Source: Bradyrhizobium sp. LLZ17 (GTDB lineage Bacteria > Pseudomonadota > Alphaproteobacteria > Rhizobiales > Xanthobacteraceae). From it: a stretch of DNA of 64,000 nt. Under the pieces are notes generated by a model. It was not told the origin of the DNA and made no database searches. It saw only the letters and a program-made list of their open reading frames with translations. Position 1 is the first letter of the stretch, and each line of letters begins with the position of its first letter. The position numbers and the translations under genes are program-made. The stretch is from NCBI RefSeq assembly GCF_041200145.1, contig NZ_CP165734.1, forward strand, positions 5,084,001-5,148,000. The letters run 5' to 3'. Of this stretch, positions 49,284-59,005 are shown in pieces.

Positions 49284-50468
49284 TCAGCGCTTGTTGCGGA
49301 TCGGAACGTCCATGTCCTCGATCTTCAGCTCGCGCACGGACTCGAGCACGGCCCAGGCGACGTTCGGATCGACCTTGACCTTGAAGTGATACATGCTCTG
49401 GAGCGCCTGATGATCTTCCTTGCGGAACACCATCTTGCCCTTCGGCGTATCGAACTCCATGCCTTCCATCGCCGTGATCAGTTTCTCGGTGTCGGTGGAC
49501 TTCGCCTTGGTGACTGCGGCGACGACGGACATCGCGGCGGCAAAGCCACCCGCGGTGAAGAAGTCCGGCGGCGCGTTGAAACGCTTCTGGTGCTCGGCGA
49601 CCAGCCAGTCGTTCACCGGGTTCTTCGGGATGTCGTAGTAGTAATACGTCGCGCCTTCCATGCCCGGCAGGCCTTTATAGGCGGCGAGCGCCGGCAGGAT
49701 ATTGCCGCCGGTCGAGAGCTCGATGCCGTAGCGCTTCGGATCCATGTCCTGGAGCTTGGCCAGCGGATTGCCGGCGCCAGCCCAGATCACCCAGATCACC
49801 TTGCGGCCGGGCTTGTCCTTCAGCGCATCGAACAGGCGCTGGCCGACCGCGGTGAAGTCAGTGGTGGAGGTCGGGGCGTATTCCTCGGCCGCGAGTGTTG
49901 CACCGGTCTTGGCCAACGCTTCCTTGAAGGCGGCGACGCCGTCGCGGCCGAACGCGTAGTCCTGCGCCAGCGTCGCCACGGTGACGCCCTGCTTGCCGAT
50001 CGCGACCGCGTTCGAGATCGCGTCCTGCGAGGAGTTGCGCGCGGTCCGGAAAATGTAGCGATTCCACTTCTCGCCGGTAATCTGGTCCGCAACCGCCGGC
50101 TCGACGATCAGGATTTTCTTGTTCTCTTCGGCGACGGGGAGAATAGCGAGTGCAGCGGCCGACGAGGTCGTGCCAATCGCGATGTCGACCTTGTCGTCCT
50201 GATAGGCTTCGGCGAGCGCGGCCTTGGCGAGGTCCGGCTTGCCCTGGTCGTCCTTGGTGATGACGACGATCTTGCGGCCGTCGAGCATCATGGTGCCCTT
50301 GGTCGCGTATTCGAAGCCCAGTTGCAGGCCGGTCTCGGTCTGCTTGGCATAGGCTTCCAACGGACCGGTCTTGCCGTAGATCAGCGCGACCTTGAGGTCG
50401 TCGGCTCGCGCGGAGCTGCTCGCGGCCAAGCCGAGAATGGCTGCGGTGAGAATGAGCGATCGACGCAC
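49284..50468 (-). CDS. Branched-chain amino acid-type ABC substrate-binding protein
   Basis: A 394-residue periplasmic receptor (Peripla_BP_6 type). GTG 50468 is preceded by AAGGAGG at 8 bases and yields the signal peptide VRRSLILTAAILGLAASSSARA. The mature part starts DDLKVALIYGKTGPLEAYAKQ, the LivJ-like pattern; FRTARNSSQDAI and TLAQDYAFGRDGVAAF are typical. It is the first gene of the liv cluster. In Bradyrhizobium such clusters often serve aromatic acids or amides as well as amino acids, so the ligand is not certain. Confidence 0.9.
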   Translation of the reverse strand: MRRSLILTAAILGLAASSSARADDLKVALIYGKTGPLEAYAKQTETGLQLGFEYATKGTMMLDGRKIVVITKDDQGKPDLAKAALAEAYQDDKVDIAIGTTSSAAALAILPVAEENKKILIVEPAVADQITGEKWNRYIFRTARNSSQDAISNAVAIGKQGVTVATLAQDYAFGRDGVAAFKEALAKTGATLAAEEYAPTSTTDFTAVGQRLFDALKDKPGRKVIWVIWAGAGNPLAKLQDMDPKRYGIELSTGGNILPALAAYKGLPGMEGATYYYYDIPKNPVNDWLVAEHQKRFNAPPDFFTAGGFAAAMSVVAAVTKAKSTDTEKLITAMEGMEFDTPKGKMVFRKEDHQALQSMYHFKVKVDPNVAWAVLESVRELKIEDMDVPIRNKR

Positions 50469-50605
50469 GATGGATACCTCCTTGTTGAAATGCCTTGTCC
50501 ACAGCGATTTGCACAACGGTGCAAACATTGCAATTCCACCTTCCGGCGGAGTCGCGGCGGGCGTCTCGTGACACTGTCTCGAGGTGGCCTTGGCGAGGAG
50601 GGCGG

Positions 50606-52345
50606 TTACCGCCGGTAGCCGTGTGCGCGCGAATAGCCCTGCCGGTTCTGCTGTATCGGGCGGCTGGCGACGCTGACCCGCGCCTCGCTGGAAACGGGCG
50701 CGGCGAGCTTCAGCTCTTCCAGGAAAATCGGCCGGGCGAAATAATAGCCCTGCGCATAACGGATCTTGGTTGCGGCCTGGAGGTAGGCAAGCTCCTCGTA
50801 GGATTCGATGCCCTCGGCGATCACGGTCATGCCGAGCGCCTCGCTCAGCGATTCGATCGCGCGCAAGATGCCCTGGTTGCGCGGGCGCTTATGGATATCG
50901 CAGATGAAGGAGCGGTCGATCTTGATTTCGTCGGCGGTGATGTCGGCGAGCGCCGAGAGCGAGGAATAGCCGGTGCCGAAATCGTCAATGGAGATGCCGA
51001 CCCCGAGCTTGCGGAACATCGGCAGGATTTCCGCCTGGAAGTGGTTCTTGGCGACGAAGGCGTCCTCGGTCACCTCGATCATGAAACGCTGGGGAAAGCC
51101 GGTGTCTTCGAGCGCCTGTGCAAACGTACGCATGAATTCCGGGTTGCCGGCCTGCTTGGCGGCGACGTTGATGCTGATGGTCGCTTCGACACCAAAGGTG
51201 TCGTTGATTGGGTCGATCGACTTGACGATCTCGGCGAGCACGAGGTGGGTGAGCTCGTCGATTAGCCCGAGCTCGACCGCAAGATTGATGAAAGAGCCGG
51301 GAGCCTGGATGACGCCTTCGTCGTCGCGCAGGCGCACCAGCGCCTCGACGCCCTTCACGGCCTGGGTCCTGATGTCGACCTTGGACTGGAACGCGCAACA
51401 GAAGCGTTTTTCGAGAATGGCGAGCCGCAGCGACTGTTCGATCTTCATCCGCGCCAGCGCCTCGCGCTCCATGCCGGAATCGAAGAAGGCCGCCGAACCC
51501 TTGCCGTTGTTCTTGATGCGGTACATCGCGACGTCGGCGTTCTGGCGCAGCGTCTCGAAGCTGCGGCCATGGTCGGGATAAAGGCTGACGCCGACGGAGG
51601 TGGAGGCGAAGACCTCCGAATTGTCGATGAAGAACGGCGCGGTCAGGCGTTCCAGCGTCGATTGCATGAATTCGGCAACTTGCTCCTGGCTCTGGATCGG
51701 CGAGATCAGCAGCAGGAATTCGTCGCCGGAGATGCGCGACAGCATGTCGGATTCGCGCAGATCCCGCGCCAAGCGCTTGGAGAGCTCGACCAGCAGCGCA
51801 TCGCCGACCGTATGGCCGTAATAGTCGTTGATGTGCTTGAAATTGTCGACGTCGAGGAAGGCCAGTGCGAACCGCTCGCCGTCGCGTGCCAGCAGGCCGC
51901 TGGCGCGATGTTCGATCACGCGCCGCGATGGCAGCCCGGTCAGCTCGTCGAAATAGGCGGAGCGGAACAGCTGGTCCTCGAAATTCTTCTGCTCGGTGAT
52001 GTCTGCGGAGGTCGAGATCAGCAGATCGCGGCCGGCGAGGCGGACCGGACGGTGGGTGGTGAGCAGCACCTGGCGCGTGGGGCCGTCGTGGAGCGCCTCC
52101 TCGGTGACGACAGCCTGGCCCGCCTTGAGCGCCCGCTGACAGGCATCGCGTCGCTGCGCGAGATCGGGCGACGGACAGCGGCCGTCCATGCCGAGCTGGC
52201 TCGCCGCGGTGTCGTTGATCAGAAGAAGCTCGCCCTGCGCGTCCTGCACGGTCAGGCCGGTCGGCAGCAATTTAACGATGTCCTTGAGGAATGCGAGTTC
52301 AGCCTCGCTCGCGCCGGAATATTTGCTGTCGTTCATAGAATTCAT
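50606..52345 (-). CDS. PAS-GGDEF-EAL protein with degenerate GGDEF motif
   Basis: A 579-residue cytoplasmic protein. PAS (about 15-125; LPTGLTVQDAQGELLLIND), then a GGDEF domain whose signature reads SGDEF (SRISGDEFLLL) near residue 205, then EAL (GVEALVRL near 333; EVTEDAF, DDFGTGYSSLSALADI and EGIES follow). The changed first Gly may lower or abolish cyclase activity while the EAL domain looks complete, so net phosphodiesterase activity is likely. Start is uncertain: ATG 52345 or 52336, neither with a good ribosome-binding site. Confidence 0.85.
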   Translation of the reverse strand: MNSMNDSKYSGASEAELAFLKDIVKLLPTGLTVQDAQGELLLINDTAASQLGMDGRCPSPDLAQRRDACQRALKAGQAVVTEEALHDGPTRQVLLTTHRPVRLAGRDLLISTSADITEQKNFEDQLFRSAYFDELTGLPSRRVIEHRASGLLARDGERFALAFLDVDNFKHINDYYGHTVGDALLVELSKRLARDLRESDMLSRISGDEFLLLISPIQSQEQVAEFMQSTLERLTAPFFIDNSEVFASTSVGVSLYPDHGRSFETLRQNADVAMYRIKNNGKGSAAFFDSGMEREALARMKIEQSLRLAILEKRFCCAFQSKVDIRTQAVKGVEALVRLRDDEGVIQAPGSFINLAVELGLIDELTHLVLAEIVKSIDPINDTFGVEATISINVAAKQAGNPEFMRTFAQALEDTGFPQRFMIEVTEDAFVAKNHFQAEILPMFRKLGVGISIDDFGTGYSSLSALADITADEIKIDRSFICDIHKRPRNQGILRAIESLSEALGMTVIAEGIESYEELAYLQAATKIRYAQGYYFARPIFLEELKLAAPVSSEARVSVASRPIQQNRQGYSRAHGYRR

Positions 52346-52557
52346 GAATCTTGTTGTTTCAGCGCGCTTTTGCAATGGACGCGATCATGCGCGGTTCCCT
52401 CTTAGCTTTGGTTAAGGGGTCCGAAGAAATACGGGTGTGTTGTGCCGCAATGCGAGGCGCGCCACCGATCGTCATTAACAGAGGGTCAACGGCGCCTGGG
52501 AAAGCGTAAGCGAGGCGCGCGGTTCTCTTTTGGTTGAATCGATGCGAGCCGTAGTCG

Positions 52558-52722
52558 ACACCTCTCCCGTAGGGAGAGGTCGGATCGCATCGAAAGATGC
52601 GATCCGGGGGAGGGGTTACAGTCTCACCGAACGCTGCGGCCCCTCACCCGGATTGCTCTGGACGATGCTTCGCATCGCCAGGAGCAATCCGACCTCTCCC
52701 CGCTGGGGAGAGGTGAACCGAG
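52558..52722. repeat. Composite extragenic inverted repeat (CTCTCCC-AGGGAGAGGTCGGA type)
   Basis: Three nested inverted segments: CCTCTCCCGTAGGGAGAGG at the left, GGATCGCATC-x-GATGCGATCC and GATGCTTCGCATC in the middle, and CCTCTCCCCGCTGGGGAGAGG at the right. It makes up most of the 52346-52741 gap, in which I see no gene. Confidence 0.7.
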
Positions 52723-52741
52723 CGACCGATTGTCATCACCT

Positions 52742-53725
52742 TTATTCACTCCTGGGGATGCGGCATTGCATGATGCAATGCAGCCCGGTCTTCAGATACG
52801 AGATCTCGGCCTTGCCGTCGAAGGCGGATAGCGCCGACTTCAGCAGCTTGGTGCCGAAGCCCGGCGCAGACACCTGATCGATGCTCGGCCCCTCGGTTTC
52901 GTCCCAGGTGATGGCCAGACGGTCGTCGCTGACGGTCCATGAGACCTGCAACAGCCCCCGCGGCGCTGAGAACGCGCCGTACTTGCCGGCGTTGGTCGCG
53001 AGCTCGTGGAACATCAGTGACAGCGTCACCGCGAGCTTCGGCGGCAGGAACAGCCGGTCGCCGTTGAGAGTAAAGCGGACGTGGCCGTAAGGGCCGAGCT
53101 CCGAGATCAGGAGATCGCGGATATCGCAGCCGGCCTTGTCGATCCGCGAGATCAAATCGTCGGTGGCCGCCAGCGAGCGCAGCCGCGGGTCGATCCGAGC
53201 CCAGACCTGCGGCTGGTCGTGCAGCACCTGGTGCAGCACCGCGTGCACGGTCGACAGCTTGTTCTTCAGCCGGTGCTGGAGTTCGTCGACCAGCAGCTTG
53301 CGATAATCCTCTTCCTCGATCAGGCGCCTGGAGATCCGGCGCTGCTCCGCCAGCATCGTGCGATAGTGCTCGACGCCCCAGATCGTCAGCGCACAGACGC
53401 CCCAATAGAGCGCCAGCAGCGCGAACCGCGCGCGATCGGCAAAGGCGTCACCGAAATTCAGGGCCACGCCGAGCACGCCGCCGACCAGCGCCGTGATGAC
53501 GCCGATCCGCAAGCCCCCGAACGCGGCGGCAAAGAACACGGCCGGAAAATACGGCGTGAAGTAGACGTCGGGGCGCACATGCGCGAGGCCCCAGCGCGCA
53601 AGCGTCGCGAGCAGCACGCAGGCTAACGCAAAGACCATGCTCAGGCCGAGCGACGGCGTCGCCAAGCCCTGCCAGCTTTTGCGAAATTCCTCGATCAGCT
53701 TCTCCATGCGCAGCCCGGTTGCCAT
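52742..53725 (-). CDS. HWE/HisKA_2-type sensor histidine kinase
   Basis: A 327-residue membrane kinase. Residues about 25-125 hold three to four hydrophobic helices of the DUF4118 type (LGLSMVFALACVLLATLARWG, YFPAVFFAAAFGGLRIGVITALVG). The H-box DELQHRLKNKLSTVHAVLHQ near residue 150 and the N-box FHELATNAGKYGAF fit the HisKA_2/HWE group common in rhizobia; DETEGPSIDQVSAPGFGTKLL is the G-box region. No response regulator gene is adjacent. Alphaproteobacterial kinases of this kind often feed the PhyR general stress pathway, which is inference here. Confidence 0.85.
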   Translation of the reverse strand: MATGLRMEKLIEEFRKSWQGLATPSLGLSMVFALACVLLATLARWGLAHVRPDVYFTPYFPAVFFAAAFGGLRIGVITALVGGVLGVALNFGDAFADRARFALLALYWGVCALTIWGVEHYRTMLAEQRRISRRLIEEEDYRKLLVDELQHRLKNKLSTVHAVLHQVLHDQPQVWARIDPRLRSLAATDDLISRIDKAGCDIRDLLISELGPYGHVRFTLNGDRLFLPPKLAVTLSLMFHELATNAGKYGAFSAPRGLLQVSWTVSDDRLAITWDETEGPSIDQVSAPGFGTKLLKSALSAFDGKAEISYLKTGLHCIMQCRIPRSE

Positions 53726-53886
53726 GTGCGTTCGAAACTCGAGTGGCAGGTGAAGATGTTACGCATGCCGCCCGCACAAGCAAAGCTTGCGTTGCCGCGA
53801 GCCGGCAGGAATAGTGACTGTCGCGGCTCGGCGATTGATCGGCGTCGGCCTTTTGACATCAAATCGTTCGAAAACAGGAACATTCC

Positions 53887-54729
53887 ATGGGCAGGCTGGA
53901 CGGCAAGGTCGCGGTGATCACGGGTGCGACGAGCGGGATCGGATTGCGCACCGCAGAAGTCTTCGTTGCCGAAGGTGCCAAAATTGTGATCGCGGGGCGG
54001 CGTATACCAGAAGGCGAGGCGCTGGCGAAGCAGCTCGGCGCCTCCTGTGTCTTCCGCCAGACGGATGTGACCGTCGAAGGGCAGATGCAGGCGCTAATCG
54101 CGCTCGCGGTGGAGAAATTCGGCAGGATCGATTGCCTGTTCAACAATGCCGGCGGCCCGGCCCAGACCGGCGGCATCGAAGGCCTCGAGGTCGAACGCTT
54201 CGACGTCGCGATGGCAACGCTGGTGCGCAGCGTCATGCTCGGCATGAAGCACGCCGCGCCCATCATGAAGAAGCAGGGGTCCGGCAGCATCATCAACAAT
54301 GGCAGCATCGCCGGCCGCCTCGCCGGCTTCTCGTCCTCAATGGTCTATGGCGCGGCCAAGGCCGCGGTGATTCATTTGACCAAATGCGTGGCGATGGAGC
54401 TTGGCGAGTCCAACGTCCGCGTCAACTCGATCTCGCCCGGCGCGATCGCCACCGGCATTTTCGGCAAGGCGCTGGGACTGTCGACCGAAGCCGCCGAAAA
54501 GACCCCGGCCGTCATGCGCGAAGTCTACAAGAGCGCGCAGCCGATTCCGCGTGCAGGTCTTCCCGACGACATCGCGCAGGCCGCATTGTTCCTGGCGAGC
54601 GACGAATCGAGCTTCATCAACGGCCACGACCTCGTCATCGACGGCGCCATGACAGGCGGCCGCAACTGGAGCCAGCAGCAACAGGGCTATGTCGCGCTGC
54701 GCAAGGCGTTCGATCAGGGGGCCGGGTAG
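53887..54729 (+). CDS. SDR family oxidoreductase
   Basis: A 280-residue short-chain dehydrogenase. TGATSGIG at residues 13-20, FNNAGGPA, Ser in INNGSIAG and Tyr/Lys in YGAAKAA are visible; ISPGAIATGIFGKAL and SSFINGHDLVIDGAM are typical of the glucose-1-dehydrogenase/cyclopentanol-dehydrogenase-like group. AGGAA lies about 9 bases before the ATG. It is convergent with the P450 gene. Substrate unknown. Confidence 0.85.
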   Translation: MGRLDGKVAVITGATSGIGLRTAEVFVAEGAKIVIAGRRIPEGEALAKQLGASCVFRQTDVTVEGQMQALIALAVEKFGRIDCLFNNAGGPAQTGGIEGLEVERFDVAMATLVRSVMLGMKHAAPIMKKQGSGSIINNGSIAGRLAGFSSSMVYGAAKAAVIHLTKCVAMELGESNVRVNSISPGAIATGIFGKALGLSTEAAEKTPAVMREVYKSAQPIPRAGLPDDIAQAALFLASDESSFINGHDLVIDGAMTGGRNWSQQQQGYVALRKAFDQGAG

Positions 54730-54734
54730 TTTTC

Positions 54735-54819
54735 GTCATTGCGAGGAGCCCTTGCGACGAAGCAATCCAGGCCGTTTCCGCAGAGGCAGTCTGGATTGCT
54801 TCGCTTCGCTCGCAATGAC
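54735..54819. repeat. Extragenic hairpin (GTCATTGCGAG...GAAGCAATCCAG family)
   Basis: The left arm GTCATTGCGAGGAGC ... CGAAGCAATCCAG is inverted at the right as CTGGATTGCTTCG ... CGCAATGAC. The same family is present at about 63150-63222. It sits between convergent genes. Confidence 0.75.
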
Positions 54820-54827
54820 GATTGCGG

Positions 54828-56204
54828 TTACACCGCCTTCACCGTCACCCACAAACCATCTCGCGGCTTCGGGATCGGCCACATCTGCCAGTCCGGCTTG
54901 TAACCCGGCTCGAGCGACACCTCGATATTCTGCAGGAAGTGCCGCGCGAAGCACTTTGCCTGCATGTAGGCGAAGTGCAGGCCGAGGCACATATGCGCGC
55001 CGCCGCCGAACGGCACCCAGGCGAAGCGGTGGCGGTTGCGCTGGGCGTCCTCGGTGAAGCGCGAGGGATCGAAGTGATCCGGCTCCGGCCAGATATCCTT
55101 CATGTGATGCGTATAGAGCGGATTGACGCCGATCGCGGTGCCGGCGGGAATCGTGAAGCCCTTGAAGCTGAAGTCACGCATCGCGCGGCGCGGCATCGAC
55201 GGCACCGGCGGCTTGATCCGCAGCGCCTCCTTGAACGCCATCTCCGACAGCGGCATCTTGTCGAGATCGTCAAAACTGGTCGGTGCATCCGCGGCCAGCC
55301 CGAGTGCAAGAACCTCCGCGCGCAGCTTGTTCTGCCAGTCCGGATTGGCGGCGAGCTCGCCGACAAAGGACGTCAGCGACGAGGTCAGCGTGTCGTGCGC
55401 CGCCATCATCAGGAAACTCATGTGGTCGATGATGTCTTGCTCGGAGAGCAGCGCGCCGTCCTCATGGGTGGCATGGCAGAGCTGCGAAAACAGGTCCTCA
55501 CCGCCTTCCCTGGCGCGGCGGCGCGGGATCTGCTCGCGGAAATAGGCGACGATGCGCTTGCGCCCATTCACGCCGCGCGCCATCTGCGTGCCCGGCAGCG
55601 GACGGCGGATCGGGGTGACGGCGGCAGCGACCATGTCGATAAAGGCGCGGTTGATCTCGTCGACCTCAGGCCCGATATCGGCACCGAGGAACGACTTCGC
55701 GGCGAGGTCGAGCGTGAGCTGCTTCATCGCCGGATAAAGCTGCATCTTGCCGGGAGCCGTTTTCCATTGGACCACCCTCGCGGCGATGCCGCGGTCGAGG
55801 TCGCTGAGATAGGACTTCATCGGCCCGGACTTGAACGCGACCGAGAGCGCCTTGCGGTGCAGCCGGTGCTCGTCGAAATCGAGCAGCATCAACCCGCGCG
55901 GAAACAGCAGGCCGAGCACCTTGTTCCAGCCATGGGTCGAGGAAAACAGCTTCTGCTGGTCGAACAGCACGAGCTCGTTAGCTTCGGGCCCGAGCAGCAC
56001 GACATTGGTCTCGCCGAACAGATGGGTGCGGTAGACCGGGCCGTATTTGGCGCCGCTCTTTTCAATGTGCCCCTTTGGGTCGGCCAGCACTTGAAAAGTC
56101 TTGCCGATGATCGGCCAGCCCTCGTCGCCGGGGATGTGCGTCAGCTCGTTGCGCTTGGGCGGCGTGAAGCTGAGCGCAGGCGAGGCCACATTCTGCATCG
56201 ACAT
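54828..56204 (-). CDS. Cytochrome P450
   Basis: A 458-residue soluble P450. The heme-binding loop FGGGAHMCLG has the ligand Cys at residue 406; ExxR is EALR in FKEALRIKPPVPSMPRR; the I-helix reads MMAAHDTLTSS, with the acid-alcohol pair Asp-Thr but His before the Asp. No membrane anchor. The N-terminal PPKRNELTHIPGDEGWPIIGKT is eukaryote-like, as in the CYP120/CYP26-like or CYP51-like bacterial groups. No ferredoxin gene is adjacent, so the redox partner is encoded elsewhere. Substrate unknown; lipid or terpenoid hydroxylation is common in such groups. Confidence 0.9.
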   Translation of the reverse strand: MSMQNVASPALSFTPPKRNELTHIPGDEGWPIIGKTFQVLADPKGHIEKSGAKYGPVYRTHLFGETNVVLLGPEANELVLFDQQKLFSSTHGWNKVLGLLFPRGLMLLDFDEHRLHRKALSVAFKSGPMKSYLSDLDRGIAARVVQWKTAPGKMQLYPAMKQLTLDLAAKSFLGADIGPEVDEINRAFIDMVAAAVTPIRRPLPGTQMARGVNGRKRIVAYFREQIPRRRAREGGEDLFSQLCHATHEDGALLSEQDIIDHMSFLMMAAHDTLTSSLTSFVGELAANPDWQNKLRAEVLALGLAADAPTSFDDLDKMPLSEMAFKEALRIKPPVPSMPRRAMRDFSFKGFTIPAGTAIGVNPLYTHHMKDIWPEPDHFDPSRFTEDAQRNRHRFAWVPFGGGAHMCLGLHFAYMQAKCFARHFLQNIEVSLEPGYKPDWQMWPIPKPRDGLWVTVKAV

Positions 56205-56346
56205 GACGATTGCTCCGGTTGGACGTCCGAACAGAAATCTAGCGCCTCGGCATCATTGCGGCCTGAGCCGGGCTGACCAGGTCAGCATAGCACAGGCCGA
56301 TACCCCCTGCTTATGATCCTCGTTACAAGCGTGGCGGTGATAGGGC

Positions 56347-57582
56347 TTACCGCTTCGCCGCTTCCTTCTGCAGATCAGGCGCGTTGACCGCCGGAATCGC
56401 AACGCGGCCGGGACCGGTCATCTTTAGCGCCTCGGCCGCCTTCTCGTTCTCCATGATCTTGGCCATCACGGCCTGTCCCGCGCGTTCGAAGATCGCGCGG
56501 TTCTCGATCACGAATTTTTGCGACTTGCGCAGTGCGTCGATGTAGCCGTTGATCTCCGGCACGACATAGCGTGCGACCATGTCCCAGCTCCGGCGCGTGT
56601 TCTCCGGATTGGCCCAGTCGTGCACGAAGCCGATGACGGCGCCGACGCCGCCCGACACCTGCATCACCTTCTTGATCATCTTGACGAGATCGTCCGGCGT
56701 GCCGATGACGGAGGCCGCACCGTCGACGAAAGCGGTCTTGTCGACGGCCTCGTCGGGCGAGGAGAATGCGGTCAGGCCCGGCCGTTGCAGCGTGCCGACG
56801 TTATATTCGTTGTGCCAGCGCATCAGGCCGGCGCCGGCCTCGCGGCGGGCCTGCTCGCGGGTTTCGGCGACATGCCAGGTCAGCAGCACGCGCCAGTTCG
56901 CGCGATCGACCCTGGTGCCGTGCTTCTTGGCCGCGTCCTCGGCGAATTGCCATTGCTGCTGCAGCGACATTAGGCCCTGCGTCGTCATCGAGCCCAGCGA
57001 GATGATGCCGATGCCGTATTTGCCGGCGAGCGTCATGCCGGATGGCGAGATTTGCGAGGCCACGACGAACGGCATTTCCTCCTGCAACGGCAGGATCTGG
57101 AGCGCGGCGTCGTTCATGGTGAACCAGTCGCTCCTGGCGGTGACGCGCTCGCCGTTGAAGAGGCGGCGGATGATGCCGATCGCCTCGTCCTGGCGGTCGC
57201 GCTGCGTCATCGGGTCGATGCCGAGCGTGTGCGCGTCGGAGGCAAGCGCGCCGGGTCCGGAGCCGAAGATGGCGCGGCCGCCGGTCATGTGGTCGAGCTG
57301 CACCATGCGCTGGGCAACGTTGTAGGGATGGTGATAGGGCAGCGACACCACGCCGGTGCCGAGCTTGACGCGCTTGGTGCGCTCGCCGGCCGCGGCCAAA
57401 AACATCTCGGGCGACGCGATCGTCTCCCAGCCGGAGGAATGATGCTCGCCGCACCAGAACTCGTCGTAACCAAGCGCATCGAGCTGCTTGACCAGATCGA
57501 GATCGCGCCGGAACTGAAGCATCGGATGCTCCCCGATGGGGTGATGCGGGGCAAGGAAAGCTCCGAACTTCAGGCGCGCCAT
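56347..57582 (-). CDS. LLM-class flavin-dependent monooxygenase
   Basis: A 411-residue luciferase-like TIM-barrel enzyme that uses reduced flavin and oxygen. MARLKFGAFLAPHHPIGEHP starts the protein; GYDEFWCGEHHSSGWE, KLGTGVVSLPYHHPYNVAQRM and FGSGPGALASDA are typical of the limonene 1,2-monooxygenase-like group. CGGAG lies about 9 bases before ATG 57582. The C-terminal extension (NEKAAEALKMTG) is normal for this group. A flavin reductase gene is not nearby. Together with the adjacent P450 it suggests oxidation of a hydrophobic, perhaps terpene-like compound, which is inference. Confidence 0.9.
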   Translation of the reverse strand: MARLKFGAFLAPHHPIGEHPMLQFRRDLDLVKQLDALGYDEFWCGEHHSSGWETIASPEMFLAAAGERTKRVKLGTGVVSLPYHHPYNVAQRMVQLDHMTGGRAIFGSGPGALASDAHTLGIDPMTQRDRQDEAIGIIRRLFNGERVTARSDWFTMNDAALQILPLQEEMPFVVASQISPSGMTLAGKYGIGIISLGSMTTQGLMSLQQQWQFAEDAAKKHGTRVDRANWRVLLTWHVAETREQARREAGAGLMRWHNEYNVGTLQRPGLTAFSSPDEAVDKTAFVDGAASVIGTPDDLVKMIKKVMQVSGGVGAVIGFVHDWANPENTRRSWDMVARYVVPEINGYIDALRKSQKFVIENRAIFERAGQAVMAKIMENEKAAEALKMTGPGRVAIPAVNAPDLQKEAAKR

Positions 57583-57706
57583 GGCGTTTCTCCGCTTGGA
57601 TTTTTTGTTTGTTGGAGCCGCGAGGCTACGTGCTGAGGCCCGCGAACGCAATCGCACGATGTCCCGCGTAGCGGAATGCAGGCATGCGCGATGGTGTGTG
57701 ACAGGC

Positions 57707-58951
57707 TTATGGCGATTGTTGCCACGCATGCAGTCGGCGCACGGATTCCGGCGTCAGGCTGTACGCCGCCACTGTCGACGCGGACACACGTGCGGCATTC
57801 GCAGGATCCCACAGCAGTCGGCCGGTGACGACGGCCAGCGGCACGGCGACCCAGGGATCCGACCGTATCGGAACCAGCTCTTCCCGCGCACCGCGATAGC
57901 GGCCTGAACCGGTCGCGAGTTGCGCAAGGTCGCTGAGGACATCCCGACGGCGCTTCCGCCGCTGCGCGGCGTCGAGCAGCCCCATGATGCCTAGCCGGGT
58001 CACGATTCCGGCCTTTCCGGGCGCCTGTGCCGGTGGGTTCTGGCCGAGCGAGACCTGCAACAATGCGCCGGGCAGATCGACGCCGGAGAGCCAGGCGTTC
58101 ATCGGCTCGACGAGGCGCGGATTCGCGTCGATGAAATAGGGCGTGCCGGACGCGGCTTCGCGGATGTAGTCGAACGACAGCGCGCCGTGCCAGTCGAGCG
58201 CGCGGCCGATCGTCTCGACGATCGCGCGCACGTCGCCATCGACCACGCTCTGTTTAAGCACGTCCCCGCCGCCCGGCCCTTCCAGAACCTGGCGATAGAT
58301 ATGACAGGCGACGAGACGTCCGCGGTCGAAGATCGCCTGCGTTCGCTCCAGCACGCCGGCGATTGCCTGCTGCATCAGGAGCCCGTCGCCGATGGCGTTG
58401 TCCTGTTCAAGACGTTGCACGAGCATGTCGCGTTGCCGCTCGTCCTTTACGTGCCAGACGCCTACGCTCGCCGTTCCGAACGCGGCCTTGACGAAGAACG
58501 GATAGCTCCTCGCTCCGGCAAGGTCGTCGGCGGAATGGATGAGTTCGGTTCGAGGTTGCGGCACGCCGAGCCGCGTCAGCAGGCTCGCAAACGCGGCCTT
58601 GCTCTGGACCTGCTCGAAGGCTGCAAAGTCCGCGAGAGCCAGGCCGACATTGGTCGGGAATTGCTTCCGCGCCGCCGCGAACAGATAGGCCTGCTCATGG
58701 ACCGGAAGCACGGCGTCGATCGCGTTGGTTTTGATGACATCGAGCACCGCCGCGAGATAGCGATCGGGATCGGCACCTGCGGCAGGCGCCGCGTGGACGC
58801 GCGTCACGAAGCGGGAGAAGCGCCCGAGGCAGAGCGGATCGCTCGACATCAGCGCGACCCGGTGGCCGGCAAGTCCCAGCGCCGTGATGGCTTCGCGCGC
58901 GGACAGGCTCGATCCTTCGCTCAACAGGATTTTCGGCTGTCCCGGACTCAT
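57707..58951 (-). CDS. ATP-grasp domain protein
   Basis: A 414-residue protein. The N-terminal preATP-grasp domain reads KILLSEGSSLSAREAITALGLAGHRVALMSSD (key piece SLSAREAITALG), the central ATP-grasp domain includes PFFVKAAFGTASVGVWHV and the metal-binding YFIDANPRLVEPMN. ATP-grasp enzymes join a carboxylate to an amine or thiol via an acyl-phosphate. Relatives resemble carbamoyl-phosphate-synthase-like and D-Ala-D-Ala-ligase-like proteins of unknown product. A longer N terminus from 58984 is possible. The C-terminal part (about 320-414) has no recognised domain. Confidence 0.8.
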   Translation of the reverse strand: MSPGQPKILLSEGSSLSAREAITALGLAGHRVALMSSDPLCLGRFSRFVTRVHAAPAAGADPDRYLAAVLDVIKTNAIDAVLPVHEQAYLFAAARKQFPTNVGLALADFAAFEQVQSKAAFASLLTRLGVPQPRTELIHSADDLAGARSYPFFVKAAFGTASVGVWHVKDERQRDMLVQRLEQDNAIGDGLLMQQAIAGVLERTQAIFDRGRLVACHIYRQVLEGPGGGDVLKQSVVDGDVRAIVETIGRALDWHGALSFDYIREAASGTPYFIDANPRLVEPMNAWLSGVDLPGALLQVSLGQNPPAQAPGKAGIVTRLGIMGLLDAAQRRKRRRDVLSDLAQLATGSGRYRGAREELVPIRSDPWVAVPLAVVTGRLLWDPANAARVSASTVAAYSLTPESVRRLHAWQQSP

Positions 58952-59005
58952 CTGCGCGCCCCAAATCGCCTGACAATCTAGCATAGGATCGGCAATGCGG
59001 CCGGA

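Noticed and set aside
49269..50618. 449-residue plus-strand frame
   Set aside because: Antisense to the liv receptor gene, which has a signal peptide, ribosome-binding site and family motifs.
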